Assembly (NCBI RefSeq): GCF_039729195.1
Contig: NZ_CP155796.1
Location: forward strand, 4,464,001-4,528,000
Direction of reading: 5' to 3'
DNA from: Mycobacterium sp. DL
GTDB taxonomy: Bacteria > Actinomycetota > Actinomycetes > Mycobacteriales > Mycobacteriaceae
DNA length: 64,000 nucleotides
The position numbers and the translations under genes are program-made. The notes under the pieces are model-generated. The model was given only the letters and a program-made list of their open reading frames with translations, was not told where the DNA came from and ran no database searches. Positions 16,991 through 24,027 of this stretch are shown here, one piece after another (position 1 is the stretch's first letter; every line of letters begins with the position of its first letter).

Positions 16991-17007
16991 GCCGGTTCGG
17001 TCCCGGC
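16991..17007 (+). other. tRNA T-arm-like sequence, possible attachment-site remnant
   Basis: GCCGG-TTCGGTC-CCGGC folds as a 5-bp stem with a 7-base loop resembling the T-arm of a tRNA (consensus TTCRANY), preceded by AAGGTC as in many variable-loop junctions. I could not build an acceptor, D or anticodon arm, so this is not a functional tRNA. It could be the 3' part of a tRNA gene left by an integrated element, or chance. Confidence 0.25.
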
Positions 17008-17019
17008 CCTGGCCACAGC

Positions 17020-17586
17020 ATGATCAACTGGTTGATGCGCACTGTCGCCTCGTGTGCCGCTTTTGCTGCGGTCCTCTCCGTCGCCCCTGCCGCATCCGGC
17101 CAACCACCGAACCCGCTGTTTCCGTTGGTGGACGCCGCCGCGCAGCGACTGCAGGTCGCCGAACCGGTGGCCGCCTCCAAGTTCCTCGACGGCGGGCTGA
17201 TCGAGGACCCCACGCGCGAGCAGCAGGTCCTCGACGCCGTCGCCGGCGAGGCGACCGACCGCGACATCGACCCGGCGTACGTGACGACCGTGTTCCGCGA
17301 CCAGATCGACGCCACCACCGCCATCCAGTACACCCGGCTTGCTCAGTGGAAGTTCGACCCCGCGGTGGCTCCTGTCGACGCGCCCGATCTGTCGGCCTCG
17401 CGGTCCACCATCGACGGGCTCAACCGAACGATGGTCACCGAGATGGCCGACGAGTGGCAGGTGCTGCACTCGCCGATGTGTCGCGCCGACCTCGATGCAG
17501 CCAAGGTGGCGGTGATCCACGCACGTGGCCTGGACCCGCTGTATCGGCAGGCCGTCGACTTCGCCACCCGCAACTACTGCAGGTAG
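17020..17586 (+). CDS. Secreted chorismate mutase (AroQ-gamma type)
   Basis: 188 residues from ATG at 17020; ATG at 17035 is an alternative. A signal peptide (about 1-30, ending near APAASG) is followed by an all-helical domain resembling the exported chorismate mutase of M. tuberculosis (Rv1885c type), which converts chorismate to prephenate. Family features are the FPLVDAAAQRL start, the EQQVLDAVAGEA segment, the VFRDQIDATTAIQY stretch, and two Cys (in SPMCRAD and NYCR) positioned for a disulfide. The role of an exported enzyme for this reaction is not settled. The downstream TetR follows after 21 bp. Confidence 0.85.
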   Translation: MINWLMRTVASCAAFAAVLSVAPAASGQPPNPLFPLVDAAAQRLQVAEPVAASKFLDGGLIEDPTREQQVLDAVAGEATDRDIDPAYVTTVFRDQIDATTAIQYTRLAQWKFDPAVAPVDAPDLSASRSTIDGLNRTMVTEMADEWQVLHSPMCRADLDAAKVAVIHARGLDPLYRQAVDFATRNYCR

Positions 17587-17607
17587 TCGTGGAATCATGT
17601 CCCAGAC

Positions 17608-18219
17608 ATGACTAGCACGGACCCGGACAGCAGCGTCGACGCCGACAGGGGCGACTTTCGTCGGCGGCTGCTCGCTGCCCTGGAGGCGTCGATCGCCGAG
17701 GACGGCTACGTCAAGACCACGGTCGCCACCATCGTCCGGCGGGCGAGAACCTCACGACGGACTTTCTACGAGCATTTCGACAGCAAGGAGGCGTGCTTCG
17801 TCGCGCTGCTCTCGGACGCGAACGCCGCGCAGATCCGACAGATCTCCGACGCCGTCGATCCCAGCGCGCCGTGGCAGAAGCAGGTGCGTCAGGCCATCGA
17901 GGCGTGGATCTCGTCCGGGGAGGCGCGCTCGGCGCTGATGGTCAGCTGGATCCGGGACGTGCCCGCTCTGGGGGCCGCAGCCCGGGGACTGCAGCGAGAT
18001 GCCATGGAGAGCTTCATCGACATGGTCGGCGCACTCGGCGCCACCGATGAATTCCGCGCGGCCGGCATCGGTCCGGTCTCGCGGCGGCGAATCATCATGC
18101 TGCTCGGTGGTCTGCGCGAGTTGACGGCGATCACCGTGGAGGAGGGCGGCCGGATGAGCGACGTCACCGACGAGGCCGTCGACGCGTCGATCGCCCTGCT
18201 GAGCCCGCACGGGGGCTGA
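17608..18219 (+). CDS. TetR-family regulator upstream of the P450
   Basis: 203 residues. HTH region with TTVATIVRRARTSRRTFYEHF and DSKEAC. The C-terminal domain is unassigned. The P450 gene starts two bases after its stop, so they are almost certainly co-transcribed, and the regulator may control its own operon. In M. tuberculosis a TetR gene (Rv0135c) also neighbours cyp138, which supports the pairing. Confidence 0.88.
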   Translation: MTSTDPDSSVDADRGDFRRRLLAALEASIAEDGYVKTTVATIVRRARTSRRTFYEHFDSKEACFVALLSDANAAQIRQISDAVDPSAPWQKQVRQAIEAWISSGEARSALMVSWIRDVPALGAAARGLQRDAMESFIDMVGALGATDEFRAAGIGPVSRRRIIMLLGGLRELTAITVEEGGRMSDVTDEAVDASIALLSPHGG

Positions 18220-18221
18220 CG

Positions 18222-19580
18222 ATGGCTGAGGTCACCACCGATCCCGTCCGCTTGCCGCCGGGTCCACCTATCCCGAAAGTCGCCGCTGCGCTGGGCTTTT
18301 TCACCGCACGCCGCCGGGCTCTCGCCGCCATCTCCGCACGATACGGCGAGAGCTTCACGGTGGATCTGCCGATCTTCGGTCACACCATGGTGATCAGCGA
18401 ACCGGCGCTGGTCCGGGAGCTCTTCGCAGCCAACAGCGAGCTGGTCAACCGCGCTTCCAACCTCGGTGCGGTGCTGGGCCCCGGCTCGTCGTTCAGTCTC
18501 GACGGTGACGAGCACCGCGCTCGGCGCAAGGTGCTGCTTCCCCCGTTCCACGGCAGACGGATGAGCGATTACGAAGCGATCGTCGCCGACGAAGTCAGCA
18601 GGGAGACCGCGAATTGGCCGGAGGGCCGCGAGTTCTCGACCCTGGAACCGATGATGCGGATCACCCTCAACGCGATCCTGCGTGCGGTGTTCGGGGCCCG
18701 TGACGCCGAGCTCGACGAGCTTCGTCGCTTGCTTCCCCCGATGGTCCCGCTGGCGTCACTGATGGTGGTGTTGCCCCCGGCGCTGCGCAAGGATCTCGGA
18801 CCGTGGAGTCCGTGGGGCCGGGTGCTGAGATCGCGCACCCGCTACAACAAGATCATCGCCTCGCTCATCGCCCAGGCACGGTCCGATCCCGGGTTCGACG
18901 ATCGCAGGGACGTGCTGGCGCTGCTGATGAGTGCGCGCCACGAGGACGGGTCGAGGATCGCCGACGAGCACATCGCCGACGAGCTGCTGACGCTGCTGGC
19001 GGCAGGCCACGAAACCACCGCCACCACGTTGGCCTGGGCGCTGGAGCGGCTGCGCAGACATCCGGAGCTCTTGTGTCGCCTGACTGCGGAAGTCGATACC
19101 GGTGGCACCGAACTCACGCAGGCCACCGTCTGGGAGGTTCAGCGGACCAGACCGGTCGTCGAGGCGATGTTCCGGGTGGCCAAGCAACGGATCCGCCTGG
19201 GGGACTGGGTAGTCCCCGAAGGTCACGGCATCATGCCCAGCATCGCGCTGATGCACAACTCGCCGCGTGATTTCGCCGAGCCGCAGCAGTTCGACCCGGA
19301 CCGGTTCGTCGGCCGGAGTCCGGACTCGCTCACGTGGATCCCGTTCGGCGGAGGCGTCCGACGCTGCATCGGTGCCGCCTTTGCCAACATGGAGATGACG
19401 GTCACCCTTCGAGAACTGTTGCGCGACTTCGAGTTCTCGACCACCAACGCTCCCGCGGAGCGCCGCAGATCGCGTGGCATTGCGACTGCGCCGCACCTGG
19501 GCGGGCGGGTGGTGGTCTACCGGCGTGCGTCGGCGTCCCGACCTGATCACACCAGCGCGGTAGCCCTGGCCCGCTCGTAG
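18222..19580 (+). CDS. Cytochrome P450, CYP138-like
   Basis: 452 residues. P450 signatures: I-helix [13 protein letters not shown], ExxR in WEVQRTRP, and the heme-binding loop [13 protein letters not shown] with the cysteine ligand. The sequence runs closely parallel to mycobacterial CYP138 as I remember it (for instance [12 protein letters not shown] and [11 protein letters not shown]). Substrate unknown; it needs ferredoxin and reductase encoded elsewhere. It is translationally close to the upstream TetR. Its 3' end overlaps the convergent MBL gene by 34 bp. Confidence 0.9.
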   Translation: MAEVTTDPVRLPPGPPIPKVAAALGFFTARRRALAAISARYGESFTVDLPIFGHTMVISEPALVRELFAANSELVNRASNLGAVLGPGSSFSLDGDEHRARRKVLLPPFHGRRMSDYEAIVADEVSRETANWPEGREFSTLEPMMRITLNAILRAVFGARDAELDELRRLLPPMVPLASLMVVLPPALRKDLGPWSPWGRVLRSRTRYNKIIASLIAQARSDPGFDDRRDVLALLMSARHEDGSRIADEHIADELLTLLAAGHETTATTLAWALERLRRHPELLCRLTAEVDTGGTELTQATVWEVQRTRPVVEAMFRVAKQRIRLGDWVVPEGHGIMPSIALMHNSPRDFAEPQQFDPDRFVGRSPDSLTWIPFGGGVRRCIGAAFANMEMTVTLRELLRDFEFSTTNAPAERRRSRGIATAPHLGGRVVVYRRASASRPDHTSAVALARS

Positions 19581-20341
19581 AGCACCGCGTCGTGCGAGCA
19601 CACGATCATCAGGTCCGGGTCCTGGCGACGGTGCAGCTCGGCGAGGCGTAAATGGTTGTTCCGCACCATCTTCCGATCGAAGGCGATGAGCTTCTCGAGC
19701 TTGGCTGTCGCCACCGGTGTCGGCGGAGAACCCTCGATGGTCCCGTGGTGGTAGAAGGCGTCGCCGGAATGCAGTATCCAACGATGGCCGGCATCGACAG
19801 CAACGCAGGCATGCCCCCGGGTGTGACCGGGCAGGGACACCAACACGAAGCCGGGAGCGATCTCCGAGAGTTCCTTGGCGGCCGCGAAACCACGCCATGC
19901 CTCCCCGGTGACGTCGTGCTCGACGATCCTGGGGCCGTGCGCCCACTGCACGGAGCGAAAGCGCACGCGGTCGCGGTATGAGCGGGACCGCATGGCGCCG
20001 ACGGCTTCTGCGGCCGTGATGTGGATCTGTGCGTCGGGGAAGTCGACGATGCCTCCGATGTGGTCGGCGTCGAAGTGGGTGAGGACGATGTGGCGGACGT
20101 CGGAGCGCTCGTACCCGAGCTTCTCGATCTGGCTCAAGGCGGTTTCGGCAGGGTCGAACACCGGACGGATGAGGTGGCGCCGGATCTGCCCGAAGCGGGC
20201 CCGCTTGGCACAGTCCAACGAGCCGAAGCCGCTGTCGATCAGCACCAACCCGCTGTCGGTTTCGATGAGCAACACATGACACACCAGCGGCCCCACCCCG
20301 GGGGGCTGCATCGTCCCGCAGTTCAGATGACGAACTTTCAC
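19547..20341 (-). CDS. MBL-fold metallo-hydrolase
   Basis: 264 residues of the metallo-beta-lactamase fold. Metal ligands visible are HFDADH (the HxHxDH motif with the second His replaced by Asp: H-F-D-A-D-H), the His pair in PGHTRGH, Asp in HSGDAFYHH and His in VCSHDAV. The ligand set resembles the quorum-quenching lactonase-like and glyoxalase II-like hydrolases, but the substrate cannot be named. It is transcribed toward the P450, with overlapping 3' ends. ATG at 20341 begins [15 protein letters not shown]. Confidence 0.87.
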   Translation of the reverse strand: MKVRHLNCGTMQPPGVGPLVCHVLLIETDSGLVLIDSGFGSLDCAKRARFGQIRRHLIRPVFDPAETALSQIEKLGYERSDVRHIVLTHFDADHIGGIVDFPDAQIHITAAEAVGAMRSRSYRDRVRFRSVQWAHGPRIVEHDVTGEAWRGFAAAKELSEIAPGFVLVSLPGHTRGHACVAVDAGHRWILHSGDAFYHHGTIEGSPPTPVATAKLEKLIAFDRKMVRNNHLRLAELHRRQDPDLMIVCSHDAVLYERARATALV

Positions 20342-20571
20342 CCGTGCCCCCTGTGATCCGCGGCGCTACACCGCGATCTCTTGATGGTCATGTGCTCGAT
20401 CTCAATTCGTGCCGGCGCCGTCTGAAAACTGCGCCGCCGTTGCGCCCCTCCCGGCGGATCGGTCGCGACGTCGAATGGATCGTCGGCAAACTCGTTGACC
20501 AGCAAGTCAAAGCGACGGGGGCCGACCTGTCAACAGGGCTGCGACGACCGTCGGCCACAGGTGAAGCTTTT

Positions 20572-20583
20572 GTCAATATTGAC
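20572..20583. promoter_or_regulatory. Palindromic operator copy 1 (GTCAATATTGAC) before the TetR gene
   Basis: Perfect 12-bp palindrome GTCAATATTGAC, 26 bp before the TetR start at 20610. On the minus strand it extends to CGTCAATATTGACAAAA, a 17-base match to the second copy at 21292-21308. Two matching copies next to one TetR gene and one downstream enzyme gene strongly suggest the operator of that TetR. Confidence 0.75.
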
Positions 20584-20609
20584 GTTGCGGGGTGGGGTAA
20601 CTTACGCAG

Positions 20610-21215
20610 ATGGTCCGACCGGCCCAGACGGCGCGCAGTGAGCGCACCAGGGAAGCCCTGCGACGGGCGGCAGTGGTCCGATTTCTCGCGCAGGGCGTCG
20701 AGGACACGTCGGCCGAACAGATCGCCACAGATGCCGGGGTATCGCTGCGGACGTTCTATCGACACTTCGCGTCCAAACACGATCTGCTGTTCGCCGACTA
20801 CGACGCCGGACTGCACTGGTTCCGCGCGGCACTCGCCGCGCGCTCTGCCGATGAGTCGATCATCGAATCGGTGCAGTCGGCGATCATGGCCTCGCCGTAC
20901 GACGACTGGGCCGTCGCCGAGATCGCCACGATGCGCTCACAGGAACTCGACCCGGGACGGATTCTGCGCCACCTCCGCCAGGTCGAGGCCGATTTCGCCG
21001 AGGCGGTCGAAGGACATCTGGGCGGTGCGGACCCTCCCGCGCCCGGCACCGACGAGCGGATGCGGGTCACCGTCACCGCACGGTGTATCGCGGCCGCGGT
21101 GTTCGGCGCGATGGAGGTGTGGATGCTCGGCGAGGACCGCTCGCTGCCGGAGTTGGACCGGTTGTGCCGGCATGCCCTGGAACTGCTGCGAACCGGGATC
21201 AACGACCGCCTCTGA
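20610..21215 (+). CDS. TetR-family regulator of the adjacent FAD oxidoreductase
   Basis: 201 residues. HTH with TSAEQIATDAGVSLRTFYRHF and ASKHDL. The C-terminal domain is unassigned. It lies between the two GTCAATATTGAC palindromes, with one before it and one before the next gene, so it probably represses itself and the downstream oxidoreductase. The ATG at 20610 begins MVRPAQTARSERT. The ligand is unknown. Confidence 0.9.
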   Translation: MVRPAQTARSERTREALRRAAVVRFLAQGVEDTSAEQIATDAGVSLRTFYRHFASKHDLLFADYDAGLHWFRAALAARSADESIIESVQSAIMASPYDDWAVAEIATMRSQELDPGRILRHLRQVEADFAEAVEGHLGGADPPAPGTDERMRVTVTARCIAAAVFGAMEVWMLGEDRSLPELDRLCRHALELLRTGINDRL

Positions 21216-21217
21216 CC

Positions 21218-21236
21218 GCCGGAATTGCATTCCGGC
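21218..21236 (+). terminator. Hairpin just after the TetR stop, possible terminator
   Basis: GCCGGAAT (21218-21225) and ATTCCGGC (21229-21236) form a perfect 8-bp stem with a 3-base loop, three bases after the TetR stop codon. No U-tract follows, so it may be a weak or non-canonical terminator. A related GCAATTCCGGC sequence occurs again at about 21268. Confidence 0.35.
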
Positions 21237-21292
21237 AGGCTCGTTCTCGACCTCGGGCTGATGGAACGCAATTCCGGCACCCCAAAAGTTTC

Positions 21293-21304
21293 GTCAATAT
21301 TGAC
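21293..21304. promoter_or_regulatory. Palindromic operator copy 2 (GTCAATATTGAC) before the FAD oxidoreductase
   Basis: Same perfect 12-bp palindrome as at 20572-20583, in the extended form CGTCAATATTGACAAAA. It ends about 30 bp before the ATG at 21335, so a bound repressor would block transcription start. Confidence 0.75.
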
Positions 21305-21334
21305 AAAACCTGGGTGTCGTGTCAGCCTCAGCCG

Positions 21335-22897
21335 ATGACGGACTTCGACGCCATCGTCGTGGGAGCGGGACACAACGGACTGACCGCTGCGGCACTGATG
21401 CGGCAGGCCGGGCTACGCACTCTGTGTCTGGATTCCAAGCTCTACCCGGGCGGGATGGCCTCCACTGTCGAACTCTTCGACGGCTTCAGATTCGAGATCG
21501 CCGGCTCGGTGCAGGTGCCCACCTCGGCAGTGGTCAGTGAGGCGCTGGGACTGGACGGCCTACCCACCGTCGATCTCGAGGTCATGTCGGTGCAGTTGCG
21601 GGGTGTCGGCGACGATCCCGTCATCTACTACACCGACCCGATGAAGCTGCTGACCCATCTCAACGAGGTGCACGGCGCGGAGGCCGTCAACGGCATGGCG
21701 GGTCTGATGGCCTGGTGCCAGGCACCGACGAGGGCGCTCGGTCGCTTCGATGCGGCCCAGCCGCCGAAGTCCCTCGACGAGATGTATGCCTGTGCCACCA
21801 ATGAATTCGAGCGCCAGGCGATCAGCGACATGCTGTTCGGGTCGGTGACCGATGTGCTGGACCGGTATCTGCCGGACCGGGAGAAGCACGGCGCGCTCCG
21901 CGGCATGCTGGCCTTCCTGGCCGTCAACACCACCTACCGGGGGCCTGCGACTCCGGGCAGTGCCGCCGCGCTGGCCTTCGGGCTCGCAGTGCCCGATGAG
22001 AACGCGACGCTGATCAAGAAGTTCCGCGGCGGGATGGGCGCGGTGACCGAGCACCTGCTGCAGATGTTCGGCGCGGCCGGCGGGGAACTGAGGCTGCGCA
22101 GCAAGGTCGACGAGATCGTGGTCGCCGACGGTCGGGTCGCCGGAGTGCGTCTGGAGGACGGGACGACGCTGCGAGCACCTGTTGTCGTCTCCGGCGTCGC
22201 ACCGGATCTGACCGTGAACGGGCTGATCGACCCCGCTGCGATGCCGCCCGACATCCGAGAACGCTTCTCGCGCATCGATCATCGCGGCAGCTACCTGCAG
22301 ATGCACTTTGCCCTCGACGGGCCGCCGACTTTCGCTGAGCCCTACCAGGTGCTCAACGATCCGGACTACCAGTCGGCGATCGGCATCTTCTCCACACCTG
22401 AGGAACTGCAGCGGCAGTGGGAGGACTCGGGGCGCGGCATCGTTCCCGCCGACCCCGCCATCGCACTGCAGATACCGTCGGCCAACGACCCCGGCCTGGC
22501 ACCGCCGGGCAAACATGCGGTCTCGGCGTTCTCCCTGTGGTTCCCGATCGAGTCGGGCGACTCGAGTTATGGGGACATGAAGGCCGAGATGGGGCGCCGG
22601 GTCATCGAGAAGATCACCAGACTGGCCCCCGATTTCGAGAGCCTGATCCTGCGCCATACGACGTTCACGCCCAAGCACATGGGAACGATGTTCGGGGCAC
22701 CGGGCGGTGACTACTGCCATGGGCTGATCCATCCCGAGCAGATGGGTCGGAATCGTCCCGGGCCGAAAGGCTATGTCGATCAACCGGTTCCGATCGACGG
22801 CCTGTATCTGGCGAGTGCGGGATGCCACGGCGGCCCCGGCATCACCTTCATCCCCGGCTACAACGCTGCGCAGCAGGTGCTCGCCGACCGCGACTGA
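21335..22897 (+). CDS. FAD-dependent oxidoreductase of the phytoene-desaturase (CrtI/PYROXD2-like) family
   Basis: 520 residues. The N-terminal dinucleotide-binding motif VVGAGHNGLTAAALMRQAG with LCLDSKLYPGGMAST is typical of the CrtI-like amine-oxidase superfamily. The C-terminal flavin motif reads LYLASAGCHGGPGITFIPGYNAA. These enzymes oxidise or isomerise hydrophobic polyenes or related substrates; this one has no carotenoid genes next to it. The ATG at 21335 lies after the operator; the frame is open further upstream, through the operator, which makes longer starts unlikely. Control by the upstream TetR is inferred. Confidence 0.88.
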   Translation: MTDFDAIVVGAGHNGLTAAALMRQAGLRTLCLDSKLYPGGMASTVELFDGFRFEIAGSVQVPTSAVVSEALGLDGLPTVDLEVMSVQLRGVGDDPVIYYTDPMKLLTHLNEVHGAEAVNGMAGLMAWCQAPTRALGRFDAAQPPKSLDEMYACATNEFERQAISDMLFGSVTDVLDRYLPDREKHGALRGMLAFLAVNTTYRGPATPGSAAALAFGLAVPDENATLIKKFRGGMGAVTEHLLQMFGAAGGELRLRSKVDEIVVADGRVAGVRLEDGTTLRAPVVVSGVAPDLTVNGLIDPAAMPPDIRERFSRIDHRGSYLQMHFALDGPPTFAEPYQVLNDPDYQSAIGIFSTPEELQRQWEDSGRGIVPADPAIALQIPSANDPGLAPPGKHAVSAFSLWFPIESGDSSYGDMKAEMGRRVIEKITRLAPDFESLILRHTTFTPKHMGTMFGAPGGDYCHGLIHPEQMGRNRPGPKGYVDQPVPIDGLYLASAGCHGGPGITFIPGYNAAQQVLADRD

Positions 22898-22900
22898 CTG

Positions 22901-23050
22901 TCAGGTCGCCGGCCCGCTGGGAGTGGCGCCACCCTCGTCGGACCAGTCGGCCCCTTCCTCAGCCCCCTTGGACGGATCGCTGAGCACATCTTTGTCGGCT
23001 TCGTCCGAACCCGCGTCGGACTCTGTGGTGTTCGGCTTGTCTTTGTTCAC
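22901..23050 (-). CDS. Small acidic hypothetical protein (49 residues)
   Basis: GTG at 23050 to TGA at 22901 encodes a very acidic, low-complexity protein beginning VNKDKPNTTESDAG and ending GGATPSGPAT. The frame has actinobacterial codon use (mostly GC-ending codons). No domain is recognised and the ribosome-binding site is weak. It lies in the convergent gap after the FAD oxidoreductase. Confidence 0.4.
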   Translation of the reverse strand: MNKDKPNTTESDAGSDEADKDVLSDPSKGAEEGADWSDEGGATPSGPAT

Positions 23051-23083
23051 CGGTGAGTACTACCCCGTCGGCGACCGGTTGAC

Positions 23084-23437
23084 TCAGTGGCCGCGAGCCT
23101 GCAGTTGCTCCACCCAGTCGGCCGGGACCCGGCCGCGCGGACCCGGCGCCGTTTCGTCGGCGGGGCGGCTCTGCGGCGCAGCGAGTTCCGGGCCGTCGTA
23201 GTAGTCGTCGGTCTCGAAATTCCAGAACCAGTCCTCGCCCGGCTCGAACGACCTGATGACCGGGTGGCCGGATTGGCGCCAGTGCGCCGACGCGTGCCGG
23301 GACGGGGAGTCGTCGCAGCAGCCGATGTGGCCGCACGCGGCGCAGCGGCGCAGATGCACCCACCAGCCACCGGCCGCATCGCATTCGACGCAACCGGTAC
23401 CGCTCGGGGCAACTGTCGGATCAACCGCGGCGCTCAC
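23084..23437 (-). CDS. UBP-type zinc-finger protein
   Basis: 117 residues from GTG at 23437; an ATG at 23473 would add 12 residues. The zinc-finger of the ubiquitin-hydrolase type (ZnF-UBP) is visible: CVEC, CAACGHIGCCD, then spaced His residues in SRHASAHW and SGHPVIRS. The tail WFWNFETDDYYDGPEL is typical of bacterial versions. In eukaryotes the domain binds ubiquitin C-termini; the bacterial role is unknown. It is divergent from the SRPBCC gene at 23514. Confidence 0.82.
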   Translation of the reverse strand: MSAAVDPTVAPSGTGCVECDAAGGWWVHLRRCAACGHIGCCDDSPSRHASAHWRQSGHPVIRSFEPGEDWFWNFETDDYYDGPELAAPQSRPADETAPGPRGRVPADWVEQLQARGH

Positions 23438-23513
23438 GACGGCGAGCCTACCCACCCCGGGCAGTCCGCTCATCTCGATCCGAACGGCCCGCCGCGTGGT
23501 CTATCGTCGCGCC

Positions 23514-23954
23514 ATGGCAACCAAGGACTCCCGCGAGGTCGTGATCGAGGCAACACCGCAGCAGATTCTCGACGTCATCGCCGACGTCGAGGCGACCCCG
23601 TCCTGGTCGCCCCAGTACCAGAAGGCCGAGATCCTCGAGAGTTTCGACAACGGCAGGCCCAAGAGGGTCAAGATGACGGTCAAGGCCGCAGGGCTGACCG
23701 ACGAGCAGGTCATCGAATACACCTGGGCGGACGACAAGGTCACGTGGACATTGATCTCCGCCGGTCAGCTCAAGGCCCAAGACGCCGGTTACACACTCAC
23801 GCCGGAGGGTGACAAGACGCGGGTGAAGTTCGACATCGCCATCGACCTGTCCGTGCCGATGCCGGGCTTCATCCTCAAGCGGACGATGAAGGGCGGGGTC
23901 GAGACCGCGACCGAAGGCCTGAAGAAGCAGGTCCACAAGGTTTTGCAGCAGTGA
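23514..23954 (+). CDS. SRPBCC-fold (polyketide cyclase/dehydrase-like) protein
   Basis: 146 residues, START/Bet-v1-like fold, beginning MATKDSREVVIEATPQQIL. Typical features are the VEATPSWSP segment and a C-terminal helix around GGVETATEGLKKQVHK. These small mycobacterial proteins are thought to bind hydrophobic ligands; no catalytic residues can be assigned. A paralogue with the same layout lies at 31577. Confidence 0.85.
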   Translation: MATKDSREVVIEATPQQILDVIADVEATPSWSPQYQKAEILESFDNGRPKRVKMTVKAAGLTDEQVIEYTWADDKVTWTLISAGQLKAQDAGYTLTPEGDKTRVKFDIAIDLSVPMPGFILKRTMKGGVETATEGLKKQVHKVLQQ

Positions 23955-24027
23955 TCAAGGCATCGCGGTAGGCGCGAAGTCGCCGTAAACCGCGCAAACC
24001 GCGGTCGAGACTCCTAGGCTTCCCTGG

